Part shown: one piece after another, positions 17,113-25,343 of the stretch
How positions within the stretch are numbered: position 1 is the stretch's first letter
How the letters are laid out: each line of letters opens with the position of its first letter
DNA from: Candidatus Rhodoferax odensensis
GTDB taxonomy: Bacteria > Pseudomonadota > Gammaproteobacteria > Burkholderiales > Burkholderiaceae_C
Length of the DNA stretch: 64,000 nucleotides
Assembly: GCA_016718405.1 (NCBI GenBank)
Contig: JADKDJ010000013.1
Location: 62,001-126,000, forward strand
Direction: 5' to 3'
Made by a program: the position numbers and the translations under genes
Notes under the pieces: model-generated
Databases searched by the model: none
The model's input: only the letters and a program-made list of their open reading frames with translations
Told to the model about the DNA's origin: nothing

Positions 17113-18413
17113 TGGCCTCGACATCCGCAAAAGCCGTTCCTTTGAGTCGCATCCATGATCTGGAAGACTGGGTCGCCGCCTTGACGCAGCCCAGCGCCTT
17201 GATGGAGCTGGCCAGCTTGCTGCTGTGCATCGGCCTGGCTTGGACCCTGGGCTGGCTGTTGCGCCGCTCGCTGGGTGCCAGCGATAAACGGTCGATCTGG
17301 TTTGGCCAGCGCCTGGTTGACGGTGTGCTGTTTCCGCTGCTGCTGCTGTGCCTGGCCTTTGCTGCGCGCGCGCTGGTGGCGCGCTGGTTGCCGCTGGCGG
17401 TGTTCCAGATCGCCGTGCCGGTGCTGGTGTCCTTGCTGGTGATTCGTGTGGGTGTCAAGGTGTTACAGGCGGCCTTCACGGAGACGCCGCTGGTGCGCCT
17501 GCTGGAGCACACCATTTCCTGGCTGGCCTGGGGTGCCGTGGTGCTGTGGGTCAGCGGTCTGTTGCCCATCATGCTGGAGGAGCTTGACCAAATCCACTGG
17601 AAGGTGGGCGGCACCTCGATGTCGGTGCGCACACTGATCGAGGGCACGCTGACCGCCGGCGCCGTGTTGCTGTTCACGCTGTGGATTTCCGCCGCCATCG
17701 AGGCGCGGCTGCTGCAGTCGGCCACGGGTGGCGAGCTGTCGCTGCGCAAGGCCCTGAGCAACGCCACGCGGGTGGTGCTGATGTTTGTCGGCCTGCTGCT
17801 GGCGCTGTCGGCGGTGGGCGTGGATTTGACGGCGCTGTCGGTGCTGGGCGGGGCGATCGGGGTTGGCGTGGGTTTTGGCCTGCAAAAGTTGGCTGCCAAC
17901 TACGTCAGCGGTTTTGTCATTTTGGCCGAGCGCAGTATGCGCATTGGCGACAACGTGAAAGTCGATGGTTTTGAGGGCTGCATCACGCAGATCAATGCGC
18001 GTTACACGGTAGTGCGGTCCGTGGCGGGGCGCGAGTCGATCGTGCCCAATGAAATGCTGATCACCAGCCGGGTCGAAAACCTGTCGCTGGCCGACACCAA
18101 CGTGCTGCAGACCGCGCAGGTCGCGGTGGGCTACGACAGTGACGTCGAACTGGTGATGCGTCTGCTCCTGGAGGCCGTTTTGAGCCAGCCGCGCGTGCTG
18201 CGCGAACCCGAGCCGTCGGTGGCCATGTCGAACTTCGGCGCCGATGGGCTGGAGTTCGTCGTGGGCTATTGGATTGCGGACCCGGAAAACGGCGCCGGCG
18301 GCCTCAAGTCCTTGATCAACTTAGGCATCTTGAAGGCGCTGCGCGCGCACCAGATCGAGATTCCTTACCCGCAGCGGGTGATTCACACCAAGGCTGGCAG
18401 TCCTACTTCATGA
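17112..18413 (+). CDS. Mechanosensitive ion channel, MscS family
   Basis: This 433-residue inner-membrane protein has about five hydrophobic segments (near 30, 75, 100, 135 and 180) before the pore-lining region. The MscS core is shown by LGGAIGVGVGFGLQKLAANYVSGF and the beta-domain RIGDNVKVDGFEGCITQI … IVPNEMLITSRVEN. It would open under membrane tension to release solutes during hypo-osmotic shock. Its ATG shares a base with the enoyl-CoA hydratase stop. Its 3' end overlaps the convergent dctM gene by 11 bases, so no room exists for a terminator between them. Confidence 0.9.
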   Translation: MASTSAKAVPLSRIHDLEDWVAALTQPSALMELASLLLCIGLAWTLGWLLRRSLGASDKRSIWFGQRLVDGVLFPLLLLCLAFAARALVARWLPLAVFQIAVPVLVSLLVIRVGVKVLQAAFTETPLVRLLEHTISWLAWGAVVLWVSGLLPIMLEELDQIHWKVGGTSMSVRTLIEGTLTAGAVLLFTLWISAAIEARLLQSATGGELSLRKALSNATRVVLMFVGLLLALSAVGVDLTALSVLGGAIGVGVGFGLQKLAANYVSGFVILAERSMRIGDNVKVDGFEGCITQINARYTVVRSVAGRESIVPNEMLITSRVENLSLADTNVLQTAQVAVGYDSDVELVMRLLLEAVLSQPRVLREPEPSVAMSNFGADGLEFVVGYWIADPENGAGGLKSLINLGILKALRAHQIEIPYPQRVIHTKAGSPTS

Positions 18414-19695
18414 AGGACGGCAGCCACAGGCTCAAGCTTGGCACGAACAGCAAAATCAGCAGCGTGGCGCACTGCATCACTACAAACAACCAGGTGCCCT
18501 TGAAGATCGCGGGCAAGCCCACATTGGGCAGCAGCGTATTGATGACAAATAGATTCATGCCGACCGGTGGCGAGATCAGTCCGATCTGGATCACCATCAC
18601 GATCAGCACGCCAAACCAGACTGGGTCAAAGCCCAGTGCCACCACGATCGGAAAGAACAGCGGGATGGTCAACAGCACCATGCTCAGCTCTTCCATCACC
18701 GTGCCCAGCAGCACGTAGATGACCATCATGGCGCCAACCACCATGACGGGCGAGAAGCCCTGGCTGGTGATCCAGTGCTTGAGGTCGCCCGGCATGGATG
18801 TGAAGTTGATGAAGTTGGCAAAGATGTGCGCTGCGATCAACAGCGCAAACAGCATGGCGGTGGTGCGGGCTGACTCGACCAGCACATCGAGCAGGATGCG
18901 CCAGCTCAGGGTGCGCCGAAACAGAGCGAACAAGAAGGCGCCACTGGCGCCGATGCCGGCGCCTTCGGTGGTGGTGAAGACACCACCGTAAATGCCTCCC
19001 AGCACCACCACCACCAGTACCAACACGCCCCAGATGCCTCGCAGCGCCTTCAGGCGTTGGGGCCAGGTTGACCGCTCGCCGGCGGGCCCTAGTTCGGGTT
19101 GGCGCCAGGTGACGTAGGAAATCACGGCCATTAACAGCAGCGCAGTCAGCAAGCCCGGGACAACACCGGCTGCAAACAACTTGCCAATGTGCGTTTCGGT
19201 GACGATGCCGTAGATCACCATGATGGTCGATGGCGGAATCATGATGCCCAAGGTGCCGCCCGCGGCAATGGTGCCGGTGGCCAGGGAGTCCGCGTAGCCC
19301 AGCTTTTTCATGGACGGGTAGGCGACCTTGCTCATGGTTGCAGCGGTCGCAATGCTGGAGCCGCAAATGGCGCCAAAACCGGCGCAGGCGGCAATGGTGG
19401 CGTGCGCCAGGCCGCCGCGCACATGGCCGATAAAGGCATTGGCGGCGGCAAACAGCTCGTGCGCCAGGCCCGCGCGCGCCACGAAGTTGCCCATCAGGAT
19501 GAACAAGGGAATCACCGACAGCGTGTAGGCAAAGCCGGTCTCGTACACTACCTGGGCGGTGCTGGCAAAGGCCGGCCCCCAGCCGCGCACCAGGCCGAGC
19601 CCGGCGGTGCCGACGATGGCCATGGCAAACGCCAGCGGCACGCGCATCACCGCCAATGCAAATATGGCCAGGAAACCCAGCAAGCTTTCGGTCAT
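18403..19695 (-). CDS. dctM: TRAP transporter large permease (DctM)
   Basis: This 430-residue protein consists almost entirely of hydrophobic helices (about 12), with DctM features such as GAICGSSIATAATMSKVAYP and AAGGTLGIMIPPSTIMVIYG. It is the sodium-coupled membrane pump of a tripartite ATP-independent periplasmic transporter. It ends by overlapping the convergent MscS gene by 11 bases and starts 10 bases after dctQ, so dctP-dctQ-dctM form one unit. The imported organic acid is not identifiable. Confidence 0.92.
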   Translation of the reverse strand: MTESLLGFLAIFALAVMRVPLAFAMAIVGTAGLGLVRGWGPAFASTAQVVYETGFAYTLSVIPLFILMGNFVARAGLAHELFAAANAFIGHVRGGLAHATIAACAGFGAICGSSIATAATMSKVAYPSMKKLGYADSLATGTIAAGGTLGIMIPPSTIMVIYGIVTETHIGKLFAAGVVPGLLTALLLMAVISYVTWRQPELGPAGERSTWPQRLKALRGIWGVLVLVVVVLGGIYGGVFTTTEGAGIGASGAFLFALFRRTLSWRILLDVLVESARTTAMLFALLIAAHIFANFINFTSMPGDLKHWITSQGFSPVMVVGAMMVIYVLLGTVMEELSMVLLTIPLFFPIVVALGFDPVWFGVLIVMVIQIGLISPPVGMNLFVINTLLPNVGLPAIFKGTWLFVVMQCATLLILLFVPSLSLWLPSFMK

Positions 19696-19705
19696 GGTCA
19701 GGTGC

Positions 19706-20203
19706 TTAAAGGGTTCGGTTGGTGTGCGCCGCGTGGGTGCTGCTGCGCAGGCTGTCCCAGCATAACTTCAAGTGCAACAGCCCGCTGAGCGCGCACAGAC
19801 CCGACATGCCAAAGATAAAGGGGGCTTTGGGGATGCCGAGCTGGGCCGTGGTCTCGCCGTTGTCGATGAACTGCATCGCCGTCTGGCCCATCAGCCAACC
19901 CAGCCCAAGCAAGGCTGCGGCGCAGATCAGGTGGACCAGCAGGTCCTGCACGTGGCGCACCAGGTTGGGCAGAAAGGAGTCGAGCGAGTCGAAGGTGACG
20001 TGCTCGTCGCGCAGTGAGACCAAGGGCAGCGCCGCAAAGATTACCCCCACCATCAACAGTTCGGTCAGCTCCAGTGAGCCTGGCAGGGAGTGATTAAAGA
20101 ACTTTCGCCCACCTACATCGACAAAAGTCAGCGCCATGATGGCAAAGAGGGCGCACGCAGACAGGAATCCACAACATCTCTCAAGCAGCTTCTTCAATGA
20201 CAT
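19706..20203 (-). CDS. dctQ: TRAP transporter small permease (DctQ)
   Basis: This 165-residue protein has four membrane helices and the DctQ pattern VDVGGRKFFNHSLPGSLELTELLM. It is the small membrane subunit that joins DctM. I start it at the ATG at 20203 (MSLKKLLERCC); an in-frame ATG 36 bases upstream would add a charged leader without a better ribosome site. It lies between dctP and dctM on the minus strand. Confidence 0.9.
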   Translation of the reverse strand: MSLKKLLERCCGFLSACALFAIMALTFVDVGGRKFFNHSLPGSLELTELLMVGVIFAALPLVSLRDEHVTFDSLDSFLPNLVRHVQDLLVHLICAAALLGLGWLMGQTAMQFIDNGETTAQLGIPKAPFIFGMSGLCALSGLLHLKLCWDSLRSSTHAAHTNRTL

Positions 20204-20325
20204 CTCCGTGCGGGGCAACCGCTTGCCTGGGCGGCTCACGGCGCCCAGGCGTTGGGGTGTTCTTGCGGGACAGGCCGTAGCTTAGCGCAGCGCTGTCCCC
20301 AACCGGTCAGGGCAGCAAGACCGGC

Positions 20326-21342
20326 TTACTTCTCCTGCTTGGCGATCTCGGCGCGGAACTCGGCCAGAACCTTGGCGGCGTCCTTTAAACCCTTGGCTTC
20401 GGCGTCCTTGACCCACTTTTGCTCCAGCGGCGCGGTACGGGCTTTTACATCCGCAATGAAACTGGCGTCAGGTCGCACCACGTTGACCTGGTTGGCCTGC
20501 ATCATGCCCAGCGCCACGCGGTCAACCTTGTCCCAGCCACGGCCAAACATGCGCGCGGCGACTTCACCAGAGATGGCATCGACCGCCTTCTTTTCGTCCG
20601 GTGCCAGCTTGTTGTATTTGTCCTGATTCATCAGGAACACGAAACTGGTGTTGTACAAGCCGCCGGGGAAGATGGTGGCGTGTTTGATCAGCTTGTCGAT
20701 TCGAAACGACAGTGTGGACTCGGCCGGGAACAAGGTGCCGTCCATCACACCGCCGGAAAGTAGCTCGTAGGAGTCGGGGGCGGGCTTCAAAGTGGCGTTC
20801 ATACCCAGCGTCTTGGCCATCTCGTTGACCATACCGCCACCGACACGGAATTTCAGGCCGCTGAAATCCTCGACCTTGGTGATGGACTTCTTGGTGTTAA
20901 AGGGAATGCCAGGGCCGTGTGTGAACAGCGTGATGACCTTCACACCTTGGTGCTCGGCAATCATGACCGGATTCTTTTGCGCGGCCTTCTGAAAAGCGAC
21001 TGAGATCGACTCCGCCGAGTTGCCGAGGAACGGCAGTTCCGCCATTTGCGTGTAGACAAAACGCCCTGGCGTGTAGCCGTGCACGGTGTAGGACACGTCG
21101 GCAAGACCATTCTTCACCGCATCGTAGGTGCCGGGCGCAGCGGTCACGCCACGCGGCAGGATGTTGCACTTCATCTTGCCGGCGGTGTTCTTCTCCAGCA
21201 GATCACACCACTCCTTTTGCACCGTGCTCAGGCTGTGGGTGGGCGGTAGCCAGGATGACACGGTCAGCACGGTCTGCGCGCTGGCGCTGCTCATGCCCAG
21301 CAGGGCGGCGGTTGCGAGGCAGCTAAGTGGGAACAATTTCAT
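20326..21342 (-). CDS. dctP: TRAP transporter substrate-binding protein (DctP)
   Basis: This 338-residue periplasmic protein starts with a signal peptide (MKLFPLSCLATAALLGMSSASA, cleavage after ASA) and an AGGAGC ribosome site. The DctP domain is shown by LTVSSWLPPTHSLS and FSGLKFRVGGGMVNEMAKTLG, the latter carrying the conserved arginine that binds the substrate carboxylate. The spread FLMNQDKYNKLAPDEKKAVD is also family-typical. The substrate is a carboxylate of unknown kind. It is first in the dctPQM unit and is divergent from etfB, sharing the 322-base intergenic region. Confidence 0.93.
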   Translation of the reverse strand: MKLFPLSCLATAALLGMSSASAQTVLTVSSWLPPTHSLSTVQKEWCDLLEKNTAGKMKCNILPRGVTAAPGTYDAVKNGLADVSYTVHGYTPGRFVYTQMAELPFLGNSAESISVAFQKAAQKNPVMIAEHQGVKVITLFTHGPGIPFNTKKSITKVEDFSGLKFRVGGGMVNEMAKTLGMNATLKPAPDSYELLSGGVMDGTLFPAESTLSFRIDKLIKHATIFPGGLYNTSFVFLMNQDKYNKLAPDEKKAVDAISGEVAARMFGRGWDKVDRVALGMMQANQVNVVRPDASFIADVKARTAPLEQKWVKDAEAKGLKDAAKVLAEFRAEIAKQEK

Positions 21343-21508
21343 GGGGCGCTCCTTTAATGGTATTGCTGTGCAAATATATAGATGTGTCACATGTTTTCGG
21401 CTCCATGTTTACCCGCATAGCCACCGAGCAATTAATGCGTTCTTGCGCTGGCGCAGCATTTCGCCCGCCGTGCCGCGGTGTCGCTACCGGGTGTTGCCGC
21501 GTGGCATG

Positions 21509-21514
21509 TATAAT
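21509..21514 (+). promoter_or_regulatory. Candidate -10 box upstream of etfB
   Basis: A perfect TATAAT lies in the 322-base divergent gap 21343-21664 between dctP and etfB. No good -35 lies 16-18 bases upstream, so strength is uncertain. A 24-base palindrome begins 4 bases after it, the position expected for a repressor site over the transcription start. Confidence 0.4.
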
Positions 21515-21517
21515 TCC

Positions 21518-21541
21518 AAAAAAGCACGATCGTTCTTTTTT
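21518..21541. promoter_or_regulatory. 24-bp near-perfect palindrome, candidate operator
   Basis: The outer arms are AAAAAAG and CTTTTTT and the core is ACGATCGT; 22 of 24 positions pair, the one mismatched pair lying between arm and core. It directly follows the TATAAT at 21509. The layout is that of a repressor site, for example of a TetR-type regulator, though the protein is not identified. It could also form a hairpin, but the stem would be weak. Confidence 0.5.
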
Positions 21542-21609
21542 GTGGGCATGCCGCATTTGTCGTCTTGGCGCCCATGGGCGCTGGGTAGGGCAGCATAGAA
21601 TCGATGCAG

Positions 21610-21625
21610 TTGACGTGCACGTCAA
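21610..21625. promoter_or_regulatory. 16-bp perfect palindrome TTGACGTGCACGTCAA upstream of etfB
   Basis: The palindrome lies 39 bases before the etfB start. Its half-site TTGACGT recurs upstream of the SDR at 42176-42934. The pattern TTGACGT-N2-ACGTCAA resembles, as I recall it, the MerR-family LiuR site that controls branched-chain amino acid and acyl-CoA genes in proteobacteria. No such regulator is encoded in this window. Confidence 0.6.
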
Positions 21626-21664
21626 TTGAATCAGCCAATTTCGTAACCATCTGGAGTCGCAGCA

Positions 21665-22417
21665 ATGAAAGTCCTGGTCGCCGTCAAGCGCGTGGTGGAC
21701 TACAACGTGAAGGTTCGGGTCAAGTCCGACAACACCGGTGTAGACATCGCCAACGTGAAAATGAGCATGAACCCTTTTGACGAGATCGCGGTGGAAGAAG
21801 CCATGCGTCTCAAGGAAAAAGGCGTTGTGACCGAAGTGGTGGCCGTGTCTTGCGGCGTCACCCAGTGCCAGGAGACCTTGCGCACCGCCATGGCGATCGG
21901 TGCTGACCGTGCCATTCTGGTTGAAACCTCGGAAGAATTGCAACCGCTGGCAGTGGCCAAGCTGCTCAAGGCGCTGGTGGACAAGGAACAGCCCGGCCTG
22001 GTGATTCTGGGCAAACAAGCCATTGACGACGACTGCAACCAGACCGGCCAGATGCTGGCCGCCTTGTGTGATCTGCCGCAAGCCACCTTCGCCAGCAAGG
22101 TCGAAGTGGCCGATGGCAAGGCTTCTGTCACGCGTGAAGTCGACGGTGGCCTGGAGACGCTGTCGGTCAGCCTGCCAGCCATCATCACCACCGATTTGCG
22201 CCTCAATGAGCCGCGTTACGTGACGCTGCCCAACATCATGAAGGCCAAGAAGAAGCAGCTCGACGTGTTCAAGCCGGAAGACCTGGGCGTCAACGTGACT
22301 GGACACATCAAGACGCTCAAGGTGGTGGAGCCCCCGAAGCGCAGCGCCGGCATCATGGTGCCCGATGTGGCCACGCTGGTCGCGAAACTGAAGAATGAAG
22401 CCAAGGTGATCGCATGA
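21665..22417 (+). CDS. etfB: Electron transfer flavoprotein, beta subunit
   Basis: This 250-residue protein is EtfB: MKVLVAVKRVVDYNVKVRVKSD at the start, NPFDEIAVEEAMRLKE, and the recognition-loop region LAKLLKALVDKEQPGLVILGKQAIDDDCNQTGQMLA. With EtfA it forms the FAD/AMP heterodimer that accepts electrons from acyl-CoA dehydrogenases and passes them to ETF-ubiquinone oxidoreductase. Its stop overlaps the etfA start by 4 bases. Two palindromes upstream suggest regulated transcription. Confidence 0.97.
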   Translation: MKVLVAVKRVVDYNVKVRVKSDNTGVDIANVKMSMNPFDEIAVEEAMRLKEKGVVTEVVAVSCGVTQCQETLRTAMAIGADRAILVETSEELQPLAVAKLLKALVDKEQPGLVILGKQAIDDDCNQTGQMLAALCDLPQATFASKVEVADGKASVTREVDGGLETLSVSLPAIITTDLRLNEPRYVTLPNIMKAKKKQLDVFKPEDLGVNVTGHIKTLKVVEPPKRSAGIMVPDVATLVAKLKNEAKVIA

Positions 22418-23346
22418 CTGCTCTCGTAATCGCTGAACACGACAACGCGTCCATCAAGGGCGCCACCCTCAACACCGTCACCGCGGCCGCCCAGTGCGGC
22501 GGCGAGGTGCATCTGCTGGTGGCGGGCGCAAACGCCGGCGCTGCCGCTGCCGCTGCCGCCCAGATCGCTGGTGTCACCAAAGTACTGCATGCCGACGGCG
22601 AGGGTTTTGCCCATGGCCTGGCCGAGAACGTGGCCGCGCAAGTGCTTGCCGTGGCGGGCGACTACAGCCACATCCTGTTTCCGGCTACCGCTTCGGGCAA
22701 AAACATTGCCCCACGCGTTGCAGCCAAGCTTGATGTGGGCCAGGTCTCCGACATCATCAAGGTCCACGGCAGCGACACCTTCGATCGCCCGATCTACGCC
22801 GGCAACGCGATTGCCACGGTGCAGAGCCTGGATGCCACCAAGGTCATCACGGTGCGCACCACTGGTTTTGATCCGGCCGCCGCCACCGGTGGCGTCGCCA
22901 CCGTGCAAGTGCTGACGGCCGTCGCCGCCAGTGCCAAGGCCACCTTTGTCGGCAGCGAAATTGCCAAGAACGACCGGCCCGAGCTGACCGCCGCCAAGAT
23001 CATCGTCTCCGGTGGCCGTGCCCTGGGCTCCAGCGAGAAATTCAACGAAGTCATGACGCCGCTGGCCGACAAGCTGGGCGCAGCCTTGGGTGCGTCGCGC
23101 GCAGCGGTGGACGCGGGTTATGCCCCCAACGACTGGCAAGTGGGCCAGACCGGCAAGATCGTTGCGCCCCAGTTGTATGTGGCTTGTGGCATCAGCGGTG
23201 CCATTCAGCATCTGGCCGGCATGAAGGACAGCAAGGTGATCGTGGCGATCAACAAGGACCCCGAGGCGCCGATCTTCAGTGTGGCCGACTACGGCTTGGA
23301 GGCAGATCTGTTTGTCGCGGTGCCGGAGCTGATTGCGGCCTTGTAA
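22414..23346 (+). CDS. etfA: Electron transfer flavoprotein, alpha subunit
   Basis: This 310-residue EtfA has the C-terminal FAD-binding domain with VSGGRALGSSEKF, GYAPNDWQVGQTGKIVAPQLYVACGISGAIQHLAGMKDS and the terminal INKDPEAPIFSVADYGLEAD. It carries the FAD that relays electrons from the acyl-CoA dehydrogenases. It is translationally coupled to etfB and followed by a strong intrinsic terminator, so etfBA is a two-gene operon, distinct from the acyl-CoA dehydrogenase behind it. Confidence 0.97.
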   Translation: MTALVIAEHDNASIKGATLNTVTAAAQCGGEVHLLVAGANAGAAAAAAAQIAGVTKVLHADGEGFAHGLAENVAAQVLAVAGDYSHILFPATASGKNIAPRVAAKLDVGQVSDIIKVHGSDTFDRPIYAGNAIATVQSLDATKVITVRTTGFDPAAATGGVATVQVLTAVAASAKATFVGSEIAKNDRPELTAAKIIVSGGRALGSSEKFNEVMTPLADKLGAALGASRAAVDAGYAPNDWQVGQTGKIVAPQLYVACGISGAIQHLAGMKDSKVIVAINKDPEAPIFSVADYGLEADLFVAVPELIAAL

Positions 23347-23382
23347 ACCACTGCGCGCACGTCGTCGCGCCAGTCAGAACTC

Positions 23383-23422
23383 AGCCGCCTGGCCTGGACA
23401 CTGTCCGGCAGGCGGCTTTTTT
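23383..23422 (+). terminator. Rho-independent terminator after etfA
   Basis: AGCCGCCTG (23383-23391) pairs perfectly with CAGGCGGCT (23409-23417) over 9 bases and is followed by a run of T to 23422. It lies 37 bases after the etfA stop and just before the next gene's ribosome site. Confidence 0.88.
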
Positions 23423-23439
23423 ATAGCAGGAGATTCACC

Positions 23440-25254
23440 ATGAGTTACGTCGCCCCAGTCAAAGACATGCTGTTTACCATTGAGCACCTGGCCAACATCG
23501 CGCAGGTGGCGCAGTTGCCGGGATTCGGAGATGCCGGGCTGGATACGGCGCAAGCGGTGCTGGAAGAGGCCGCCAAGTTCAACGAAGGCGTGCTCGCGCC
23601 GTTGAACTGGGAGGGCGACAAATACCCTTCGAGCTGGCATGACGGCAAGGTTACCGCCACACCCGGCTTCAAGGAGGCGCATCGCCAGTTTGCCGAAGCC
23701 GGCTGGCAGGGCTTGCAGCACCCGGTCGATTTTGGCGGGCAGGGCCTGCCCAAGACCATCGGTGCGGCGGTGGGCGAGATGCAGAACTCGGCCAATATGA
23801 GTTTTGCCTTGTGCCCCCTGCTCAGCGACGGCGCGATCGAGGCCTTGCTGACGGCCGGTTCGGCCGAACTCAACGCGATCTATCTGGAGAAATTGGTCAG
23901 CGGCGAGTGGACCGGCACCATGAATTTGACTGAGCCGCAAGCCGGCTCGGATTTGGCGATGGTGCGCAGCCGCGCCGAGCCGCAGCCCGATGGCAGCTAC
24001 AAGATTTCAGGCACCAAGATCTTCATCACCTGGGGTGAGCATGACCTGACGGACAACATCGTGCACCTGGTACTGGCGCGCGTGACCGGTGCACCCGAGG
24101 GTGTCAAAGGTATCAGCCTGTTCGTCGTGCCCAAATTCCTGGTGAACAAGGACGGCTCGCTGGGTGCGCGCAACGACGTGCATTGCGTCAGCATTGAACA
24201 CAAGATGGGCATCAAGGCCAGCCCAACCGCCGTGCTGCAGTTTGGCGACAAGGGTGGCGCCGTGGGCTACCTGGTCGGTCAGGAGAACCGTGGCCTGGAG
24301 TACATGTTCATCATGATGAACGCGGCGCGTTTTGGCGTTGGTGTGCAAGGTATCGCCATCGCCGAGCGTGCCTACCAGAAGGCCGTCACCTTTGCCAAAG
24401 AGCGCGTGCAAAGCCGCCCGGTTGATGGTTCTCTGCCCGGCAGCGCGCCCATCATTCATCACCCGGACGTCAAGCGCATGCTCATGACCATGCGCGCCAC
24501 GGTGCAGGGCTGCCGCAGCATGGCCCTGGTGGCCGCAGCCGCCTATGACTGCGCGCACCACCACGCCGACCCCGAGACGCGCAAGCAGAACCAGGCCTTT
24601 TATGAATTCATGGTGCCTTTGATCAAGGGTTACAGCACGGAGATGAGTCTGGAGGTGACCTCGCTCGGTGTGCAGGTGCACGGCGGCATGGGTTTCATTG
24701 AGGAGACCGGCGCGGCACAGTACTACCGGGACGCCAAGATCCTGACCATCTATGAGGGCACCACGGCGATTCAGGCCAACGACCTGGTTGGCCGCAAGAC
24801 CGCGCGCGACGGTGGACAGACCGCCAAGGCGATTGCCGGCCAGGTTGAACGCACGGAAGCCGAGCTGGTGGCCAACGGCAGCGCTGACGCGGTGGCCGTG
24901 GCCAAGCGTCTGAAGGCCGCGCGCGAAGCCTTCCTGCAGGTGGTTGACTTTGTGGTAGGTGGGCTAGCCAAGGCACCCGAGGGTGCCGCCAAGGCCAGCC
25001 CCAATGCGGTGTTTGCCGGTAGCGTGCCGTACCTGATGCTGGCTGGCAATCTGATGGCGGGCTGGCAATTGGCGCGCGCCCTGCTGGTGGCGCAGGCGCA
25101 GATCGCGGCGGGCAACGATGTGGCCTTTATGCAGGCCAAGATCATCACCGCGCGCTTTTACGCCGATCACATGCTGACCAAGGTGCCGGGTTTGCGTGAC
25201 GCCGTGCTCGAAGGTAGCCAGAGCGTTACCGCGCTGGCGCTCGATGCATTCTGA
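23440..25254 (+). CDS. Acyl-CoA dehydrogenase, DmdC-type (second copy)
   Basis: This 604-residue FAD enzyme carries MNLTEPQAGSDLAMVRSRAEP and TKIFITWGEHD in the flavin-binding part, FGVGVQGIAIAERAYQKA, VHGGMGFIEETGAAQYYRDAKI and the catalytic glutamate in TIYEGTTAIQANDLVGRK. The acetyl-CoA dehydrogenase-like C-terminal domain fills residues 480-604. A ribosome site AGGAG precedes the ATG, immediately after the etfA terminator. Its clear YEGT motif is more standard than the HEGT of the copy at 2465. The substrate is unknown; electrons would go to EtfAB next door. Confidence 0.94.
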   Translation: MSYVAPVKDMLFTIEHLANIAQVAQLPGFGDAGLDTAQAVLEEAAKFNEGVLAPLNWEGDKYPSSWHDGKVTATPGFKEAHRQFAEAGWQGLQHPVDFGGQGLPKTIGAAVGEMQNSANMSFALCPLLSDGAIEALLTAGSAELNAIYLEKLVSGEWTGTMNLTEPQAGSDLAMVRSRAEPQPDGSYKISGTKIFITWGEHDLTDNIVHLVLARVTGAPEGVKGISLFVVPKFLVNKDGSLGARNDVHCVSIEHKMGIKASPTAVLQFGDKGGAVGYLVGQENRGLEYMFIMMNAARFGVGVQGIAIAERAYQKAVTFAKERVQSRPVDGSLPGSAPIIHHPDVKRMLMTMRATVQGCRSMALVAAAAYDCAHHHADPETRKQNQAFYEFMVPLIKGYSTEMSLEVTSLGVQVHGGMGFIEETGAAQYYRDAKILTIYEGTTAIQANDLVGRKTARDGGQTAKAIAGQVERTEAELVANGSADAVAVAKRLKAAREAFLQVVDFVVGGLAKAPEGAAKASPNAVFAGSVPYLMLAGNLMAGWQLARALLVAQAQIAAGNDVAFMQAKIITARFYADHMLTKVPGLRDAVLEGSQSVTALALDAF

Positions 25255-25307
25255 TTTGCTACGTATTCGATAGCTGTCTGCGCCCTTGAAATAAGGGCTG
25301 CAGGCTC
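25255..25307 (+). repeat. Interspersed palindromic repeat, fullest copy
   Basis: The element starts right after the acyl-CoA dehydrogenase stop. It holds TTTGCTAC-N7-ATAGCTGT, then a second hairpin-forming part, GCGCCCTTGAAATAAGGGCTGC. The first 8+7+8 arrangement is identical in the copy at 36850. I recall similar GCTA…ATAGC elements as abundant in Comamonadaceae genomes. Confidence 0.6.
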
Positions 25308-25310
25308 TCT

Positions 25311-25319
25311 TTATCCACA
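25311..25319 (+). promoter_or_regulatory. Perfect DnaA-box 9-mer TTATCCACA
   Basis: It matches the consensus DnaA box exactly and lies in the 89-base gap before the nitronate monooxygenase gene. A single box can occur by chance, so no role is claimed. Confidence 0.35.
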
Positions 25320-25343
25320 ATTTTTTCCCGCGCTGGAGATCCC

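Noticed and set aside
20204..20325. Possible terminator between dctP and dctQ
   Set aside because: Several short GC complementarities exist but no stem is followed by a U-run on the minus strand; the gap is more likely a transcribed spacer.
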